Shown: positions 9,755 through 23,094 of the stretch, piece after piece
How the letters are laid out: every line of letters starts with the position of its first letter
Position numbering within the stretch: position 1 is the first letter of the stretch
Position numbers and translations under genes: made by a program
Notes under the pieces: model-generated
Databases searched by the model: none
Seen by the model: the letters and a program-made list of their open reading frames with translations, nothing else
What the model was told of the DNA's origin: nothing
Assembly (NCBI RefSeq): GCF_024679095.1
Contig: NW_026111817.1
Span: forward strand, 161,501-225,500
DNA: 64,000 bases
Reading direction: 5' to 3'
Origin: Eriocheir sinensis
Taxonomy: Eukaryota > Arthropoda > Malacostraca > Decapoda > Varunidae

Positions 9755-10040
9755 CTGGGCGTTAGGGTACCTTTAACTCGTTAAACAATTATCTCTACAA
9801 CAGCCAAACAAGGCTGAAGGTTCCGTCACGCCATCTGATGGCGGAATCTGACAAAAGCCTGTATATTCCGTATAGTTTTCACTTTAGGCTCGTTGGAGGC
9901 CTAATATGGCACTGCAGAAGCATCGAAAGAGTGACGAACAGAGGCCCATCCCAGTCTCAGTCAGTATGGCCGTCATGGTCACTCGCAGCGACAGTCGAAC
10001 GACCCGAAAATGCTGCGAGGGCTTAACAGCGTTAGGGTAC
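9755..10040 (+). repeat. Repeat unit R, copy 2, with a small ORF
   Basis: About 270 bp unit. Contains GGCGTTAGGGTAC, CTCTACAACAGCC, the AACAAGGCTG core, and then an ATG at 9906 starting MALQKHRKSDEQRP and continuing to SVSMAVMVTRSDS. Copy 3 has the same ATG-led frame with mostly conservative differences. Confidence 0.7.
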
Positions 10041-10044
10041 GTCT

Positions 10045-10312
10045 AACTCGTCAAACCATTCTCTCCACAACAGCCAAACAAGGCTGGAGATTCCGTCAAG
10101 CCACCTGATGGCGGAATCCACCGGCAAGAGCCTTGTGTATTCCCTAGAGCTGTGATTTTTGGCTCGTCGGAGGCCTAATATGGCGCTGCAGAAGCATAAA
10201 ACGAGTGACGAGCAGAGGCCCAACTCAGTCTCAGTCAGTATGTCTGTCATGGTCACTCGCAGCGACAATCAGACAACACGAAAATGTTGCGTGGACTTAC
10301 GCCCTTATGGCC
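10045..10312 (+). repeat. Repeat unit R, copy 3, with the same small ORF
   Basis: Tandem with copy 2 at a spacing of about 271 bp. ATG at 10179 starts MALQKHKTSDEQRPN and continues SVSVSMSVMVTRSDN. After about 10312 it diverges into the rRNA-related block. Confidence 0.7.
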
Positions 10313-10633
10313 AGAGATAGGTAGCATTTTTGGGTCTCAGGACCGTCTAGGTAGCATAATTTCTCACTTTTGAGCCGGGCAGGACTTGTTATTTCGTCGC
10401 CCCGCCCTGCGCGGACTGGCCAATTTTACCCCGGTGGGGAGTTTGGGGGGATCATTTGAGATAGGTATCATCGGCTCTCACTTTGGATAGCAAAATTACA
10501 AAATGTCACCCCGTTCACCTACTTAGTTGTCGGACTACTTCTCTCACCGACACCAGTGCTACCTATCCCATAGGAACCCATGTTAAAATAAATGGCTCAC
10601 TAAGTGAGAAAATGAGACTATGAACACTATGAA
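10313..10633 (+). other. Sequence between repeat R and the 28S fragment, possibly scrambled LSU rRNA
   Basis: The 14-mer GGTGGGGAGTTTGG at 10433-10446 is identical to a conserved 28S segment, and AGGTAGCATAATT at 10350 resembles the conserved LSU region where R2 inserts. The rest does not match what I recall of 28S, so the block may be an internally deleted rRNA copy or coincidence. Confidence 0.3.
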
Positions 10634-11062
10634 AGTTAAATTTACCCTACTGTTGGCAGTTGTGTCGTTGATACAGCATTCCTGCTCAGTACGAGAGGAA
10701 CGGCAGGTCCGGACATATGGTTCCGCTCTTGGTCGATCGGCCAGTGGAACGAAGCTACGTCCGTTAGATTATGCCTGAAAACCTCTAAGGCAGAATCCCG
10801 GATGGATGACCAACGATACCGCGTACGGCCTGCATCGGGATGGTCACCATTGAATTTTCCAGAGATTCGCTCCCCGCAGAAGATGGACCGTGCAGAGGGA
10901 ACCTGGAGTGCCTCGACAAACAGGTGCAGGGTCTCCCTCCCAGTACAGAACACCCAGATGCTGATGTGACGTACCGAATCGTTCGCAGACGACTTGCGTA
11001 CCAGTCAGGGTGTTGTTGGCGGCAGAGCAGCATCCTCACTGCGATCCGTTAAGACTTCTCCC
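10634..11062 (+). rRNA. 3' end of 28S rRNA (partial, probably a pseudogene fragment)
   Basis: Several stretches match conserved eukaryotic 28S: TTTACCCTACTG at 10641, then CCTGCTCAGTACGAGAGGAA at about 10681, GGTCCGGACATATGGTTC, GATTATGCCTGAAAACCTCT, CAGAATCCCGGATGG, and near the terminus GCAGACGACTTGCGTACCAG and AGAGCAGCATCC. The order is correct and extends to the mature 3' end near 11060. Differences such as GAACGGCAGG for the near-universal GAACCGCAGG, and the absence of the upstream 28S body, 5.8S and 18S, argue for a detached, non-functional copy. It sits between copies of repeat R. Confidence 0.75.
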
Positions 11063-11160
11063 TAACAAGGCTGGAGGTTTCGTCACGCAACCTGATGGCG
11101 AAATCCTCCGCACACAAGCCTTGAATTTGTTTGCTTCTCCGCGGAGATGGATCCTCCGAC
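11063..11160 (+). repeat. Repeat unit R, copy 4 (partial)
   Basis: AACAAGGCTGGAGGTTTCGT and CCTGATGGCGAAATC directly follow the 28S terminus. The small ORF is not present in this copy. Confidence 0.65.
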
Positions 11161-11604
11161 CAACGAGGAGCCGCCTGCCTCCTCCTCGTATGGTGGTGGG
11201 TGATCCAGCGTCATTTATTAAGTCGTGTGCTAGCCAAGACAAGGCTGTCAACATCAACATCGACCTGAGAATGAGGATTTCCAGGTGGAAGTGAAAGATG
11301 CCGAGTCTTGGCCCGCGGGAGGTGGGCTCGAACTAGGATACAGTTCAACGGGTGTTGAGATCAGTGCGCGCAACACAAGAGACTAATCCCATCCAAGTTT
11401 GCTGACCCAGGTCTGAGGGGTTGGCAAACGATTAGTCGCTCTGGTAGGTGCAGCACACCGGCACCAAACAGCGGGAAGCTCGAGCGGGTTGTGGAGCAAG
11501 TCCGCTTCCCTACTATACTTTCTACTTTGTCTTGGTGACCGTCCCGCACGGGTCTCGATCCTGCGCTGGCCGCGCGAGCGAACCAAAAGCGGAAAGACCG
11601 TTTG
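11161..11604. other. GC-rich spacer with tRNA-like promoter boxes, possible old SINE
   Basis: The minus strand of 11329-11343 carries a pol III B-box-like AGTTCGAGCCC, and 11551-11566 has a similar GGTCTCGATCCTG on the plus strand. No full tRNA fold is apparent. No protein-coding signal. Confidence 0.3.
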
Positions 11605-11898
11605 GTGAGGCGGTGGCTGAACTGGTAGCAGACTGGTCCTGAAGACCACCCATCAACCCGGACTCTAGAGGAAGCCGTCCAAGCGAATCAAGAACGAGTT
11701 CCGGGGGGCAGCATGAGCTAATGCAGGATGGCGCGACTATCAACACTCGCCTGCGCCAGAACGGGCTGGACCGAAGAACGGGCTGGGCCGACCATCAGGC
11801 CCCACCTGGAAGAAGCCTTGGCCCGACCATCAAGCCCCACCGGGAAGATGCCTACCGGCGCAAAAGGCAGCAACGTAAAAAAAAAAAAAAAAAAAAAA
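11605..11898 (+). mobile_element. tRNA-derived SINE with poly-A tail
   Basis: A-box-like TGGCTGAACTGG at 11614-11625, a degenerate B-box about 60 bp downstream, an internal repeat of ACGGGCTGG and GGCCCGACCATCA-type segments, and a run of about 21 A ending at 11898. This is the layout of a pol III SINE mobilised by an L1-like poly-A mechanism. The 5' end is approximate. Confidence 0.5.
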
Positions 11899-12369
11899 CG
11901 CGCGGCCAAGCCGCCCCCCCGCCGTCCCCCGCAATCTCGCAATTCCGCGCCAGTTGGCCGCCCCGAACGGTCACCATCGGCTTGGTCGCACTTCAAGACA
12001 GCGTTTAGAAGCTCACGGCAACGTACCATCCCTCTCGCTCTAGCGATTCTAGGAGCTGAGTTATTAGCGGTTATTGGGTTGGGATGGGGTACAAAGTCTT
12101 GCATGTTTGCTATTTATGGAGTATGTTGACTGTTTGCGTTGTGTGAGTATGTTTGTGGGTCAATGTCAATGTGAGTGTTTGTGATCTTGTACGTAAGTGT
12201 ATTACAGTCTGTGTGCTTGTCTGCGAATGTGCAGAGGTTCCATGTTTAACTGTCGTTTGATCCGTGTTGTGATTCCAGACGTTCTAGTGTAATTGTTTGT
12301 AATGAACCTAGCCGCCTTGGTGTTGATCTGTTCAAACTTATCAATGTTTCTTTGTGTGTGAGGATCCCA

Positions 12370-14560
<2,191 letters not shown>

Positions 14561-14790
14561 TCCCATATTAGACTGGGTCTCCGTTGAACGGGGATTCTCC
14601 TTTGCCCACCATGAACCAGATGTATGGTTTTCGAAGGAGAGGTCAGGGTCAAGAACACCCAGGAAATGTGGGAGCTGTGCGCTGAAGTCTATTACATCCA
14701 CTAACCAGTATACCATGGCCTCGACCCTTGTAGGTTTGGTAGTTATGGGAGAGAGTCCACGTTGCGTGTTGCATAGTAGGTTCACGGAGT
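14561..14790 (-). mobile_element. Possible LINE ORF2 remnant
   Basis: The minus strand contains LPHFLGVLDPDLSFENHTS, similar to the DLGV-x-x-x-x-DLSF-x-x-H turn that follows the palm in Jockey/CR1 reverse transcriptases. A short and uncertain match. Confidence 0.35.
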
Positions 14791-16014
14791 GAGTGGGTCT
14801 GGCAGAGGGGACACGTTTCTTTGTTGAATAGAAGCTTTATGGGGCAGCAGTTAGAATCAAGGATCAGAGAGAGAAAGGATATTGCGCTCCGACGTCATTG
14901 TTATGACGTCACAGGGAACGATGACGTCACGCCCACCTCTCGTGGGCAATGGTGCCCAAAGCTATGGCGAAAGCATGGGAAAGCCTACTATTACGTTATT
15001 TCAATGCAGCAGAATATGAAACTAGTAAAGAATGACCGTTTTGTAATAGGCTGGAACATTAATGCACCAAATCTAGAAAATTAACCAAGAGAACTGCAAA
15101 AAATCTGAAGTTGAGCTGTCATGGATGCTGTATTTCGTCCATACTATACTATGTGTGTTTCATATTTCCTTCTTGTATCCCTACCAAAATATCGGTGACT
15201 GAAACAACAAGGAATGCCGTACCATTCTCTTATAGTGATGCAAAAAACTGGCCTAGCCTACTAACACATAATGTGACATATGTCTCGATCACTAAATTTA
15301 CAGGAATTTGAATGTTTTCAGCAGAACTCAACAGTAGTACATATAGATTTATAAAACTATTACTACTTTTTCTAGATACACACCCCACAACATCAGATAA
15401 AAAAAAATAATTAAAGATTACTCTGCACATTATTCTGCTAAGGAAGCTGATTCATTATGATACCCCTTTAGTTGGTGTGTCAAATTTAGTAGTATAATTA
15501 TAAAGATGGTGCAACGTACGTACAGAGAATATTAACTGTTAAACAGTTCATGTCACTATGAAAGTATCTTGGTGCTCAAGACGGTTACGGTAAGGGTTAA
15601 CCGTCATTCTTTCAGTCACTGTATAGGGATGAGCAAGTGCTGTGGTGCGTTGCGTTTGCCTGGGGAAGAATGGGTCTTCTCTCACAATTTCTTTGTTGAT
15701 GTATATATGTGCATATGTTGGGAAACATTTGTGCGATTTAATTGTAGCTTATGGTTTTCCGGACCTGATCACCTCAGCAGTGGGGAGAGTAATATTACGG
15801 TATGTTATCCTAAACTACTAATATTCAACCACCAACCAATATTATGTTAAGTGACGAATGCCGTATTTCAGCCGCCAAAGGCATTTTTGGCTCCTCCGTA
15901 GTATCGCAATTCCTCCTGTTTGTCAGAGGACCAATGTAATAAGCTTTATATTAAATATATTATAACTTATGCCTAGCGTTCATAAGTAAACTTCATATGT
16001 TGTATTGCTTCTGT

Positions 16015-16056
<42 letters not shown>

Positions 16057-16285
16057 GAGAGAGAGGATTTGAACGCGGGCGATTTATAAGACAATAATTA
16101 CGGAGTCTAGCCTAGCCTACTCTTGGTTGTTGGGCGAGGGGGAATTACCGTAATTACTTCAAGCTAACAGAAATATATGTCCTGACTTTTTTGTAGTACT
16201 ATGATAAAGAAGTAACAAGAATAGGAATAACTATGGCGCCATGTAATTTATTACTCCTCCCTGTTTCTCTGCGTGAGGAAAGGCT
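14791..16285. other. Unique-looking DNA with CRE-like sites and a (GT)n tract
   Basis: Palindromic TGACGTCA at 14904-14911 and 14922-14929 with a third GACGTCA at 14891. (GT)n at 16015-16052. Open frames of 87-93 codons (14821-15084, 15569-15850) are not recognised. No gene can be supported. Confidence 0.4.
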
Positions 16286-19200
16286 TAAGAACATAAGAAC
16301 ATAAGAACGCAGGAGTCTGCAAGAGGCCGGTAGGCCTGTACGAGGCAGCTCCTTTGACCCTAAGCTCCCGTGTATCTAACCCCACCTAATATCGCTGTCC
16401 ATGAATTTATCTAGTCTATTTTTTGAATGTGACAATTGTATTGGCACTCACCACATGACTGCTAAGCCTATTCCACTCATCCACCACCCTATTAGTAAAC
16501 CAATTTTTGCCTATGTCCCTGTTGAATCTGAATTTATCCAGTTTAAACCCGTTACTTCGTGTCCTACCCGGTTCTCTTACCAACAAAACCTTATGAATGT
16601 CTCCCTTATTAAAGCCCTTCATCCATTTATAAACCTCGATCATGTCTCCACGCACCCTTCGCCTTTCTAGAGAATGCAAGTTTAACTGTTTGAGTCTTTC
16701 CTCGTATGGCAAGTTTCTCAACCCCTGAATCATCTTAGTCATCCTCCTCTGCACCGATTCTAACATTTTGATATCCATTCTATAGTAGGGTGACCAGAAC
16801 TGAACCGCATAGTCAAGATGAGGTCTAACTAATGCTAAATATAGTTTGAGGAAGACTTCGGGGCTTCTGTTGCTTACGCTCCTTGAAATAAATCCCAGTA
16901 CCCTATTAGCTCGATTTCTAGCTTGAATGCATTGTGCCCTTGGACGGAGATCAGAGCTCACTAAGACCCTAAGTCCCTCTCGCACCCAGACCTACTTATG
17001 AGAGTGTCATTTAAGCAATAGTTATGTGAGGGGTTGTTCCTACCTACACTCAGAATACTGCACTTCCCTACATTGAACTCCATCTGCCATTTATCCGCTC
17101 AGTCATATAATCTATTGAGTTCACCTTGGAGAATACTAGCGTCCTGATCCGACTCAATTACTCTACCGATCTTGGTATCATCTGCAAATTTACTAACATC
17201 ACTACTAATTCCTGTGTCTAAGTCATTGATATAAATAATAAACAAAAGTGGACCTAATACCGAACCTTGTGGGACCCCACTCGTAACACATCCCCAGTCA
17301 GATCTTTTACCATTGATTTGCACTCTTTGCTTCCTATTTCTAAGCCACGCCTTGACCCAGTTCAAAACTTTACCCTCTACTCCGTGAGCCTGTAATTTAA
17401 GCAGCAGTCGTTGGTGAGGAACTTTGTCAAACGCTTTACTAAAATCAAGATAGATTACATCATAATTTTCATCTCTGTCAACCGCCTCAAATACTTTATT
17501 GTAGAAGGACAAGAGATTGGTGAGGCATGACCTACCTTTGTGAACCCATGCTGCAGTCGTGAATTAAGCTATGTTTCTCTAAATGCTCCTGAATGTTCCT
17601 GGCTATTATGGACTCCAGCATCTTCCCTATAACCGATGTTAAGCTAATTGGGCGATAGTTTGAAGCAACTGACCTGTCCCCTTTTTAAAATCGGCGTCAC
17701 ATTAGCTACTTTCCATAGGCTCGGCACATATTAGTATTTACCGACATCTTAAAGATGTCGGTTAGTGGGTCACTGATTATATCACCTAGCTCCTTTAATA
17801 CCCTCGAAATATCCCGTCAGGACCTGGCGACTTGTTCTTCTTAAGCTTATCTATCTCATCCTGAACTACTTGCCTGGTAATGATTATATCCCTCAATTTA
17901 TCGCCATCCCCGCCCTCGTACACCTGAACTCTTTCCGGTATAGTCGTTCGATCCTCCTGTGTGAATACTGAAAAGTAGTGTTCAACAATGTGCTCATATT
18001 TTCGTAAATTTCTACTAGCTCCAATGTTTTTTATATAAGCGGTCAAATTTTCTCCATTGTTATTGTTATATACATATGAAAGAAGCCCTTAGGATTACTT
18101 TTTCGCCTCATTTGCTACTTTGATCTCATAGTTCTTTTTGCTATCCTGGTGTTTTTCTTAACTAATCTAGATAGTTCGACGTACCGACCCCTAAGATGTG
18201 TTTCCCATTCTTTATTTTCTGATAAATTCCTCTTTAACCCAATCTCGTGTTTTAGTCCACGAGTCATCCACTTAGGATCATTGTTTTCTTTTCTAAGTGT
18301 TCGCTGTGGTATATGCTGTTCTTGCCCCTCTACTATTACTCTAACTAAATTATTGTAAGACATTTCTACCTGGTTCTCCTGGCTCTCCAATCCGCAGTTC
18401 TGGCCCTCATGAATCCCTAAATTATCCCAGTTTACCCTTCAAGATATCTTCGAAGCCCCTCGTAGTTTGCTCTTCTAAAATCTGGCACTAACACTGGGTT
18501 TGGATCACGGGTTACCGCCCAGTCTAACCTAAAACGAACCGTTCTGTGATCACTATTTCCTAACTCTCCGCCCACCTCCAACTCACGTAGCAAGTTCCCA
18601 TTATTGGTTCGTAAAAAGTCTAATATGTTATCTCCTCTGGTAGGTTCAGTAACTACCTGCTTAAGGAAATTATCTTGTATAACTTCAAGAAAGTCCTCGC
18701 TTCCAGGTCACCCACTAGATCTTCCCAGTCTATATTCCTATAATTAAAGTCCCCCATTACGCAGACATTTCTACTCATACTGCCCTGCCAATCTCTTGTA
18801 GTAATATACTCGTGTCCTGCCTGTTAAGGTTGGGTGGCCCTGTATATAACTCCTAGAGTTAGTTTTTCTTTCCTTTGTAAACGTCCACCCAAACTGATTC
18901 TGAATCCATGTTAGTTTTGACTGAGTTGTTAACTAAACATTTAAGTGAGTCTTTAACATATAGCGCAACTCCACCTCCCTTTCTGCCCCTTCTGTCTTTG
19001 TGAAACATCTGATAACCCGTTATTTCAAATTCTGACCTAAAATTTATATTAGCAAAGTCTATCCATGTCTCAGTGATCGCTATTATGTCAAAATTTTCTG
19101 AACAAGATTAACACCTTAGAAAGTCTATCTTGATTCTGAGGCTCCTGTTAGTATAGAAGATTCTTAGCCCGTCCTCTGTTACTCCTCTAGAATTACTTCT

Positions 19201-19388
19201 AAGCTGCCTGGTTATATTATGAGCTAGATGTCCCCTCCCATTACTCCTCCCATTGCTCCCATTACTCCTCCCCCCCTCGCCTATACTAAAAAATCCCTCA
19301 GGGTACCAAGTGCTCGCTCAAGGGAGTCTGAGAGAGCCTCAACACCCTTGAACGTCAAGTGTATCCCGTCACGGGCGTAGAGGGCGTC
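16286..19388 (-). mobile_element. CR1/L2-like LINE, 5'-truncated, with ORF1 esterase end, AP endonuclease and reverse transcriptase
   Basis: On the minus strand, from 5' (high) to 3' (low): LYARDGIHLTFKG near 19370-19320, whose D-x-x-H matches the catalytic Asp-His of the SGNH esterase in ORF1. The AP endonuclease follows, with FDIIAITETWIDF near 19090, DFNYRNIDWEDLV near 18740 and GNSDH near 18550. The reverse transcriptase lies in 17512-17099, with YLDFSKAFDKVPH, GVPQGSVLGPLLF and catalytic FADDTK. The C-terminus is at 16985-16416, with HLDYAVQFWSPY and RRVRGDMIEVYKWMKG. The 3' UTR ends in ATAAGAAC octamers, the family tail. Scattered indels split ORF2 into four pieces, so it is inactive. 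The ORF1 N-terminus is missing and the upstream end abuts a Tc1-like transposase fragment. CR1 versus L2 is not resolvable by eye. Confidence 0.9.
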
Positions 19389-19690
19389 GTTGCCAAAGCT
19401 CCGTTTGCACTGCAACGTTGACTTGTATGTTTCTTGTTATCTCGACTGTCGTCGTGAGAGGGTTCTGGGTGGCTGACTGAATGATGGAGTCGCCTTCTTG
19501 CCGGGTGGTGTGACGAGGGCCTCAACACCTTTTTGTATTTTCTAAACTTTCAGTCTCTCCATACCTCCTTTTCCATCGTTGGACTGTTCTTTTACTGATC
19601 TTCATCATCCCGGCTATTTTCTTTGTTAACATATCAGCATTGGCCAAATCATCGACAGTTGTCTCCTTCCTGCAAGGAAGCGCCGCGGTG
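19389..19690 (-). mobile_element. Tc1/mariner-like transposase N-terminal fragment
   Basis: The minus strand encodes a first helix-turn-helix (LTKKIAGMMKISKRTVQRWK then RRYGETESLEN), followed after a short basic linker by a second one (SIIQSATQNPLTTTVEITRN then IQVNVAVQT). This bipartite arrangement is the DNA-binding region of Tc1-like transposases. The DDE catalytic domain is absent; the sequence breaks where the LINE begins. No terminal inverted repeat was found on the upstream side. Confidence 0.7.
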
Positions 19691-19912
19691 CCGTGTGCAA
19701 AATGGCGTCGTGTGCATTCAACCGCCAGTCACGGTCAAGCGAGCGTTTGTGAAGGGTTATTATATCATTATTTAGGATTATGAAAATAACACATAAATGT
19801 GTGATTTCATTTCAGTTACAATGTTCTCATGATTTGAGTATAACCATGGAAAATATTTATTATTTAAGGGAAGGTACAACATCATCCCTGTACGGTAGTG
19901 GGAGGGTATGGG

Positions 19913-19991
<79 letters not shown>

Positions 19992-20210
19992 ATCCACAGA
20001 TTCATCCATCCATCCATCCAGCCAGTTAGAGAGACAGACAGACAGAATATTAATTTTCCGTTGATACATGCCCACAGCGAGAGAGAGGTATGGTAGCGAG
20101 TGTCTGCGGGGCCACGTTCGGGTGTCTACTAGTAGGGTTCGCGGTAGTCAGTAATACGGGAGATGGTTACAAGGGGCTATTGTAGTTATGTAATGGACTT
20201 GATATTGTAG
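19691..20210. repeat. (GA)n array with flanking unique DNA
   Basis: Uninterrupted (GA)n at about 19915-19989, preceded by AT-rich sequence and followed by short CATC and GACA repeats at 20003-20045. No gene seen. Confidence 0.8.
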
Positions 20211-21233
20211 AGGTGTCATGTTGGCTCTTGAACAGAAGTTGTATGAGGGTCGTAAGTAGTGTGGGAGGGTTCAAAAGTGGCTGTGCTGACCAGAGTAGGT
20301 GTATGGCAGCGAGGACTTCTGTAGTAATGGTGGAAGGAAGGAAAGAAGGAAGGAGGAGAAGAAGACGAAAAGGAAGAAAAGTAGGAGAGAGAGGAAGAAG
20401 GTGGACGCTGCTCCCGCAGTCTTCCAGAGGCCCATAGACTCCGCGGGAAGCTTCCAGCACAACACTATGTTATCAAAGTAGCGTGCTCAGTGATAATGGT
20501 GATCTGTGGTGTATATGGGTGTTACAGTGGCTCAACTGCGGAAAGTCGTCAAGGTGTTAAGTTCATTATGTTTCCTAGAGACAAACACACCTTGAAGAAG
20601 TGGATTTTGGCCTGCAAACGAAAATATTAATATAGTGAGGGTGAAGTCTGCGCGGGTGAGGTCCAAACATTTTCTAAGAAAGTGATAACATCAAAGAAAA
20701 GCCAACAAAGCTCCATAGTAAAAGTTTGGTAAAGGTAAATTCATTTCGTAAAAAAATTGCGTAAATATTATACAATATAAAGATATGTATAAAAAAAAAA
20801 TCCATTATATACAGGATTAGTTACCCCTGCAAATTAAGCTATAGAACACTAATGTTCATAAAAGTTTAGAAAACGTACATCGATGGTTAACAGACCAATC
20901 AATATTTCTGCAGCTTGTTTACCATGTTTCTCACATTATTTATATTATTGTATAGTATTAGCTGCCTAATTTAATGACTTATCCTAAGCAATGAAAAAGG
21001 CACAAAATATGACCGTGAATAAGAATAAATAAGGGTTTTCTAGTACATTTTATACCGAGAGAGTGAACCAGATGACATACCGCAGTCATGACGTCATCGA
21101 TGACGTTTCAATGGGCTATCCTTATAGTATATCATCATAACGGAACCCCCACCCCCCCACATTGGACGGCAGCGTGACGTCATTGCATGCATAATAAAGC
21201 TGTGTAATGAAACACACGAGAAAAAAAAAATCC
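20211..21233. other. Mixed purine-rich and AT-rich DNA, no gene seen
   Basis: 20330-20400 is a GGAA/GAAG-rich tract. 20700-21060 is AT-rich. TGACGTCA palindromes occur at 21089-21096 and 21175-21182. Confidence 0.4.
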
Positions 21234-21308
21234 TGCTCCCGTCGGGAATCGAACCAGCGATCATCGAGGATGGTATGCTCCGCATTAACCACTCGGCCAT
21301 GGAGACGC
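21234..21308 (-). tRNA. tRNA-like sequence (Leu/Ser type), probably a SINE head or tRNA pseudogene
   Basis: The minus strand has a strong A box TGGCCGAGTGG (21289-21299) and B box GGTTCGATTCC (complement of 21245-21255), spaced as in type II tRNAs, followed by a T9 terminator-like run. The acceptor ends do not pair and the anticodon arm is unclear, so a functional tRNA is unlikely. A SINE head followed by its body to about 21110 is the best reading. Confidence 0.45.
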
Positions 21309-21611
21309 CCTTCTTATGAGGGGAGCTAGGGAAGAGTTGGTCATCAGGCCGGCCGGTCAGCTGCAATACAAAGTAAAGCCAGCGCAAAATAAATAATTAT
21401 AAGAAATACTAAGCTTTGCAAATTCCTGTTCTTTAAGGTATGTCCATAAGATACACCTCTACGTAGAGCAAGAGAGTTTCGATAAACAAGTTTTGGATCA
21501 CTTACTTAATTAACCGACGCGTCCTTGGCATCTTAAGTATAAACGTGAATGGGCTCAGTCCGAATTCTTACTTGACCGACGCGTCCTTCCCAGCAAACCA
21601 GCACCGTTAAC

Positions 21612-21750
21612 AGAAGGGCGGCCACCGTCGGCAAAATTTGTGACGTAAATTGACGGAGGCCTCGTACTCCAGCAAATATACAGTCGGCAGAAGGGCGGCC
21701 ATCAGCAAAATTTCTGACGTCAAATCGATGGATGGCCTCCGTACTCCAAA
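21612..21750. repeat. Tandem duplication of about 75 bp
   Basis: CAGAAGGGCGGCCACCGTCG and CAGAAGGGCGGCCATCAGCA begin two units that each continue into GCAAAATTT(G/C)TGACGT and a GGCCTC(C)GTACTCC segment. The motif GACGCGTCCTT is also repeated just upstream at about 21518 and 21575. Confidence 0.7.
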
Positions 21751-21910
21751 GACTTTAATTATCATCTCCTGCAGTGACATGCTGTAAATGCGTATGTAAA
21801 AGACGTTGTTTATGAATGTGACCCAATGGTATGTATGTGATGGATAATGAATCGATCGGTCTTTCCAGAAACTGCAAACGACCATGGGCATATAATGTAT
21901 ACACTTATGT

Positions 21911-21911
<1 letters not shown>

Positions 21912-21962
<51 letters not shown>

Positions 21963-22034
21963 GCGCGTGCGCGCATAACACAATTAACATTCACCAGTGA
22001 CGTGAATCCTTCTTCGATTTTTTTTTTTTTTTTT
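21912..22034. repeat. (CA)n with CG-rich end, then poly-T
   Basis: (CA)n at 21912-21960 passing into alternating CG at 21961-21976, then T17 at 22018-22034. Confidence 0.95.
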
Positions 22035-22183
22035 GTAATTCAATCATTGTGTTATCATCATTAATATATGTAAATTAAAATGAAATTATGTACTACGTGG
22101 AGTTCTATACCCATAATGTGATGCGAAAAAAAGGCGGGCAATCATGATGTGCTCGCTGGAACGCCGGCGGGCGTTGTCACGGG

Positions 22184-22960
22184 CGATATTGACCCTCGGG
22201 CAAAATTGAGCCCGGGCATCCACATGCCTCTGTTATCTTAAGCTCGTGTATGTGGGCTTCTTTTCGACTGATATGGCGTCTAGAGCTAGCATGATCATCA
22301 TTCTTTATTATGATGACAAAGACCATGTCAAAATTTGCCTCATTAAATAAGAAATTACATAAAGTTCGGTAGCTTTTCCTCGTCGCCAAGCCATCCTCCA
22401 GCAGCGCTCCGACACCCATGATCGCATGATCCTTATTCATTTTCTCAGAAATAGGATACCAATCACATTTACATCAACATATTTCCACAGGTAAATACTT
22501 AGGGCATGTTCACACCAAGTTGCGACGCCTGAGATTTATTAATAATGACAGGGGAAGGAAAATATAGGCCCTGTCATCGACAAAACTGAGCCTCGGGCAT
22601 AATTGAGCCTGGGGATCTATATGCTCCAGATTTCTTCGCTATTATATGTTGTAAGATCGTTCTGTTGACATATATGAGTAGATTAACGCTTTCTGTATCT
22701 ACATTTTGAAGGAAAACGCAAAGTTCGCCTAGTAAATAAGAAATTACATAAAGTTCGGTAGCTTTTCCTCGTCGCCAAGCCATCCTCCAGCAGCGCTCCG
22801 ACACCCATGACCGTACATTAATTTTTCACAAAAAATAGGATACCAATCACATTTGCATCAACATATTTCCACAGGTGAATATTTAGGGCATGTTCACACC
22901 AAGTTGCGACACCTGAGATTCATTAATAATGACAGGGGAAGGAAAAATGTAGGGCCTTCC
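22184..22960. repeat. Tandem duplication, two units of about 390 bp
   Basis: Unit 1 at 22184-22570 and unit 2 at about 22575-22960, offset 384-397 bp. Both carry CCTCGGGCA...TTGAGCC, an almost identical 70-bp block starting AAATAAGAAATTACATAAAG, CCAATCACATTT, and AGGGCATGTTCACACCAAGT followed by TAATAATGACAGGGGAAGGA. The middle 130 bp of the units differ more. Confidence 0.85.
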
Positions 22961-23094
22961 TTGTCTCTAATTTGGCGACGTCCATGAAACCGTACACGGC
23001 CTGAGATGGTGCCAAGGACCAGGGCGTCTAAGCAGATAAAGCATCAACCTCAACTACTACTGCTACAAGCCTGCATCTTGCCATTTCAACGTAA

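Noticed and set aside
9838..10026. Separate 62-codon protein in repeat R
   Set aside because: It is out of frame with the ORF conserved between copies and is not kept in the next copy.
19778..20096. Ser-Leu and Arg-Glu repeat frames
   Set aside because: Translations of a (GA)n microsatellite.
21234..21308. Functional tRNA gene
   Set aside because: The A and B boxes are good, but the acceptor and anticodon stems do not pair convincingly.
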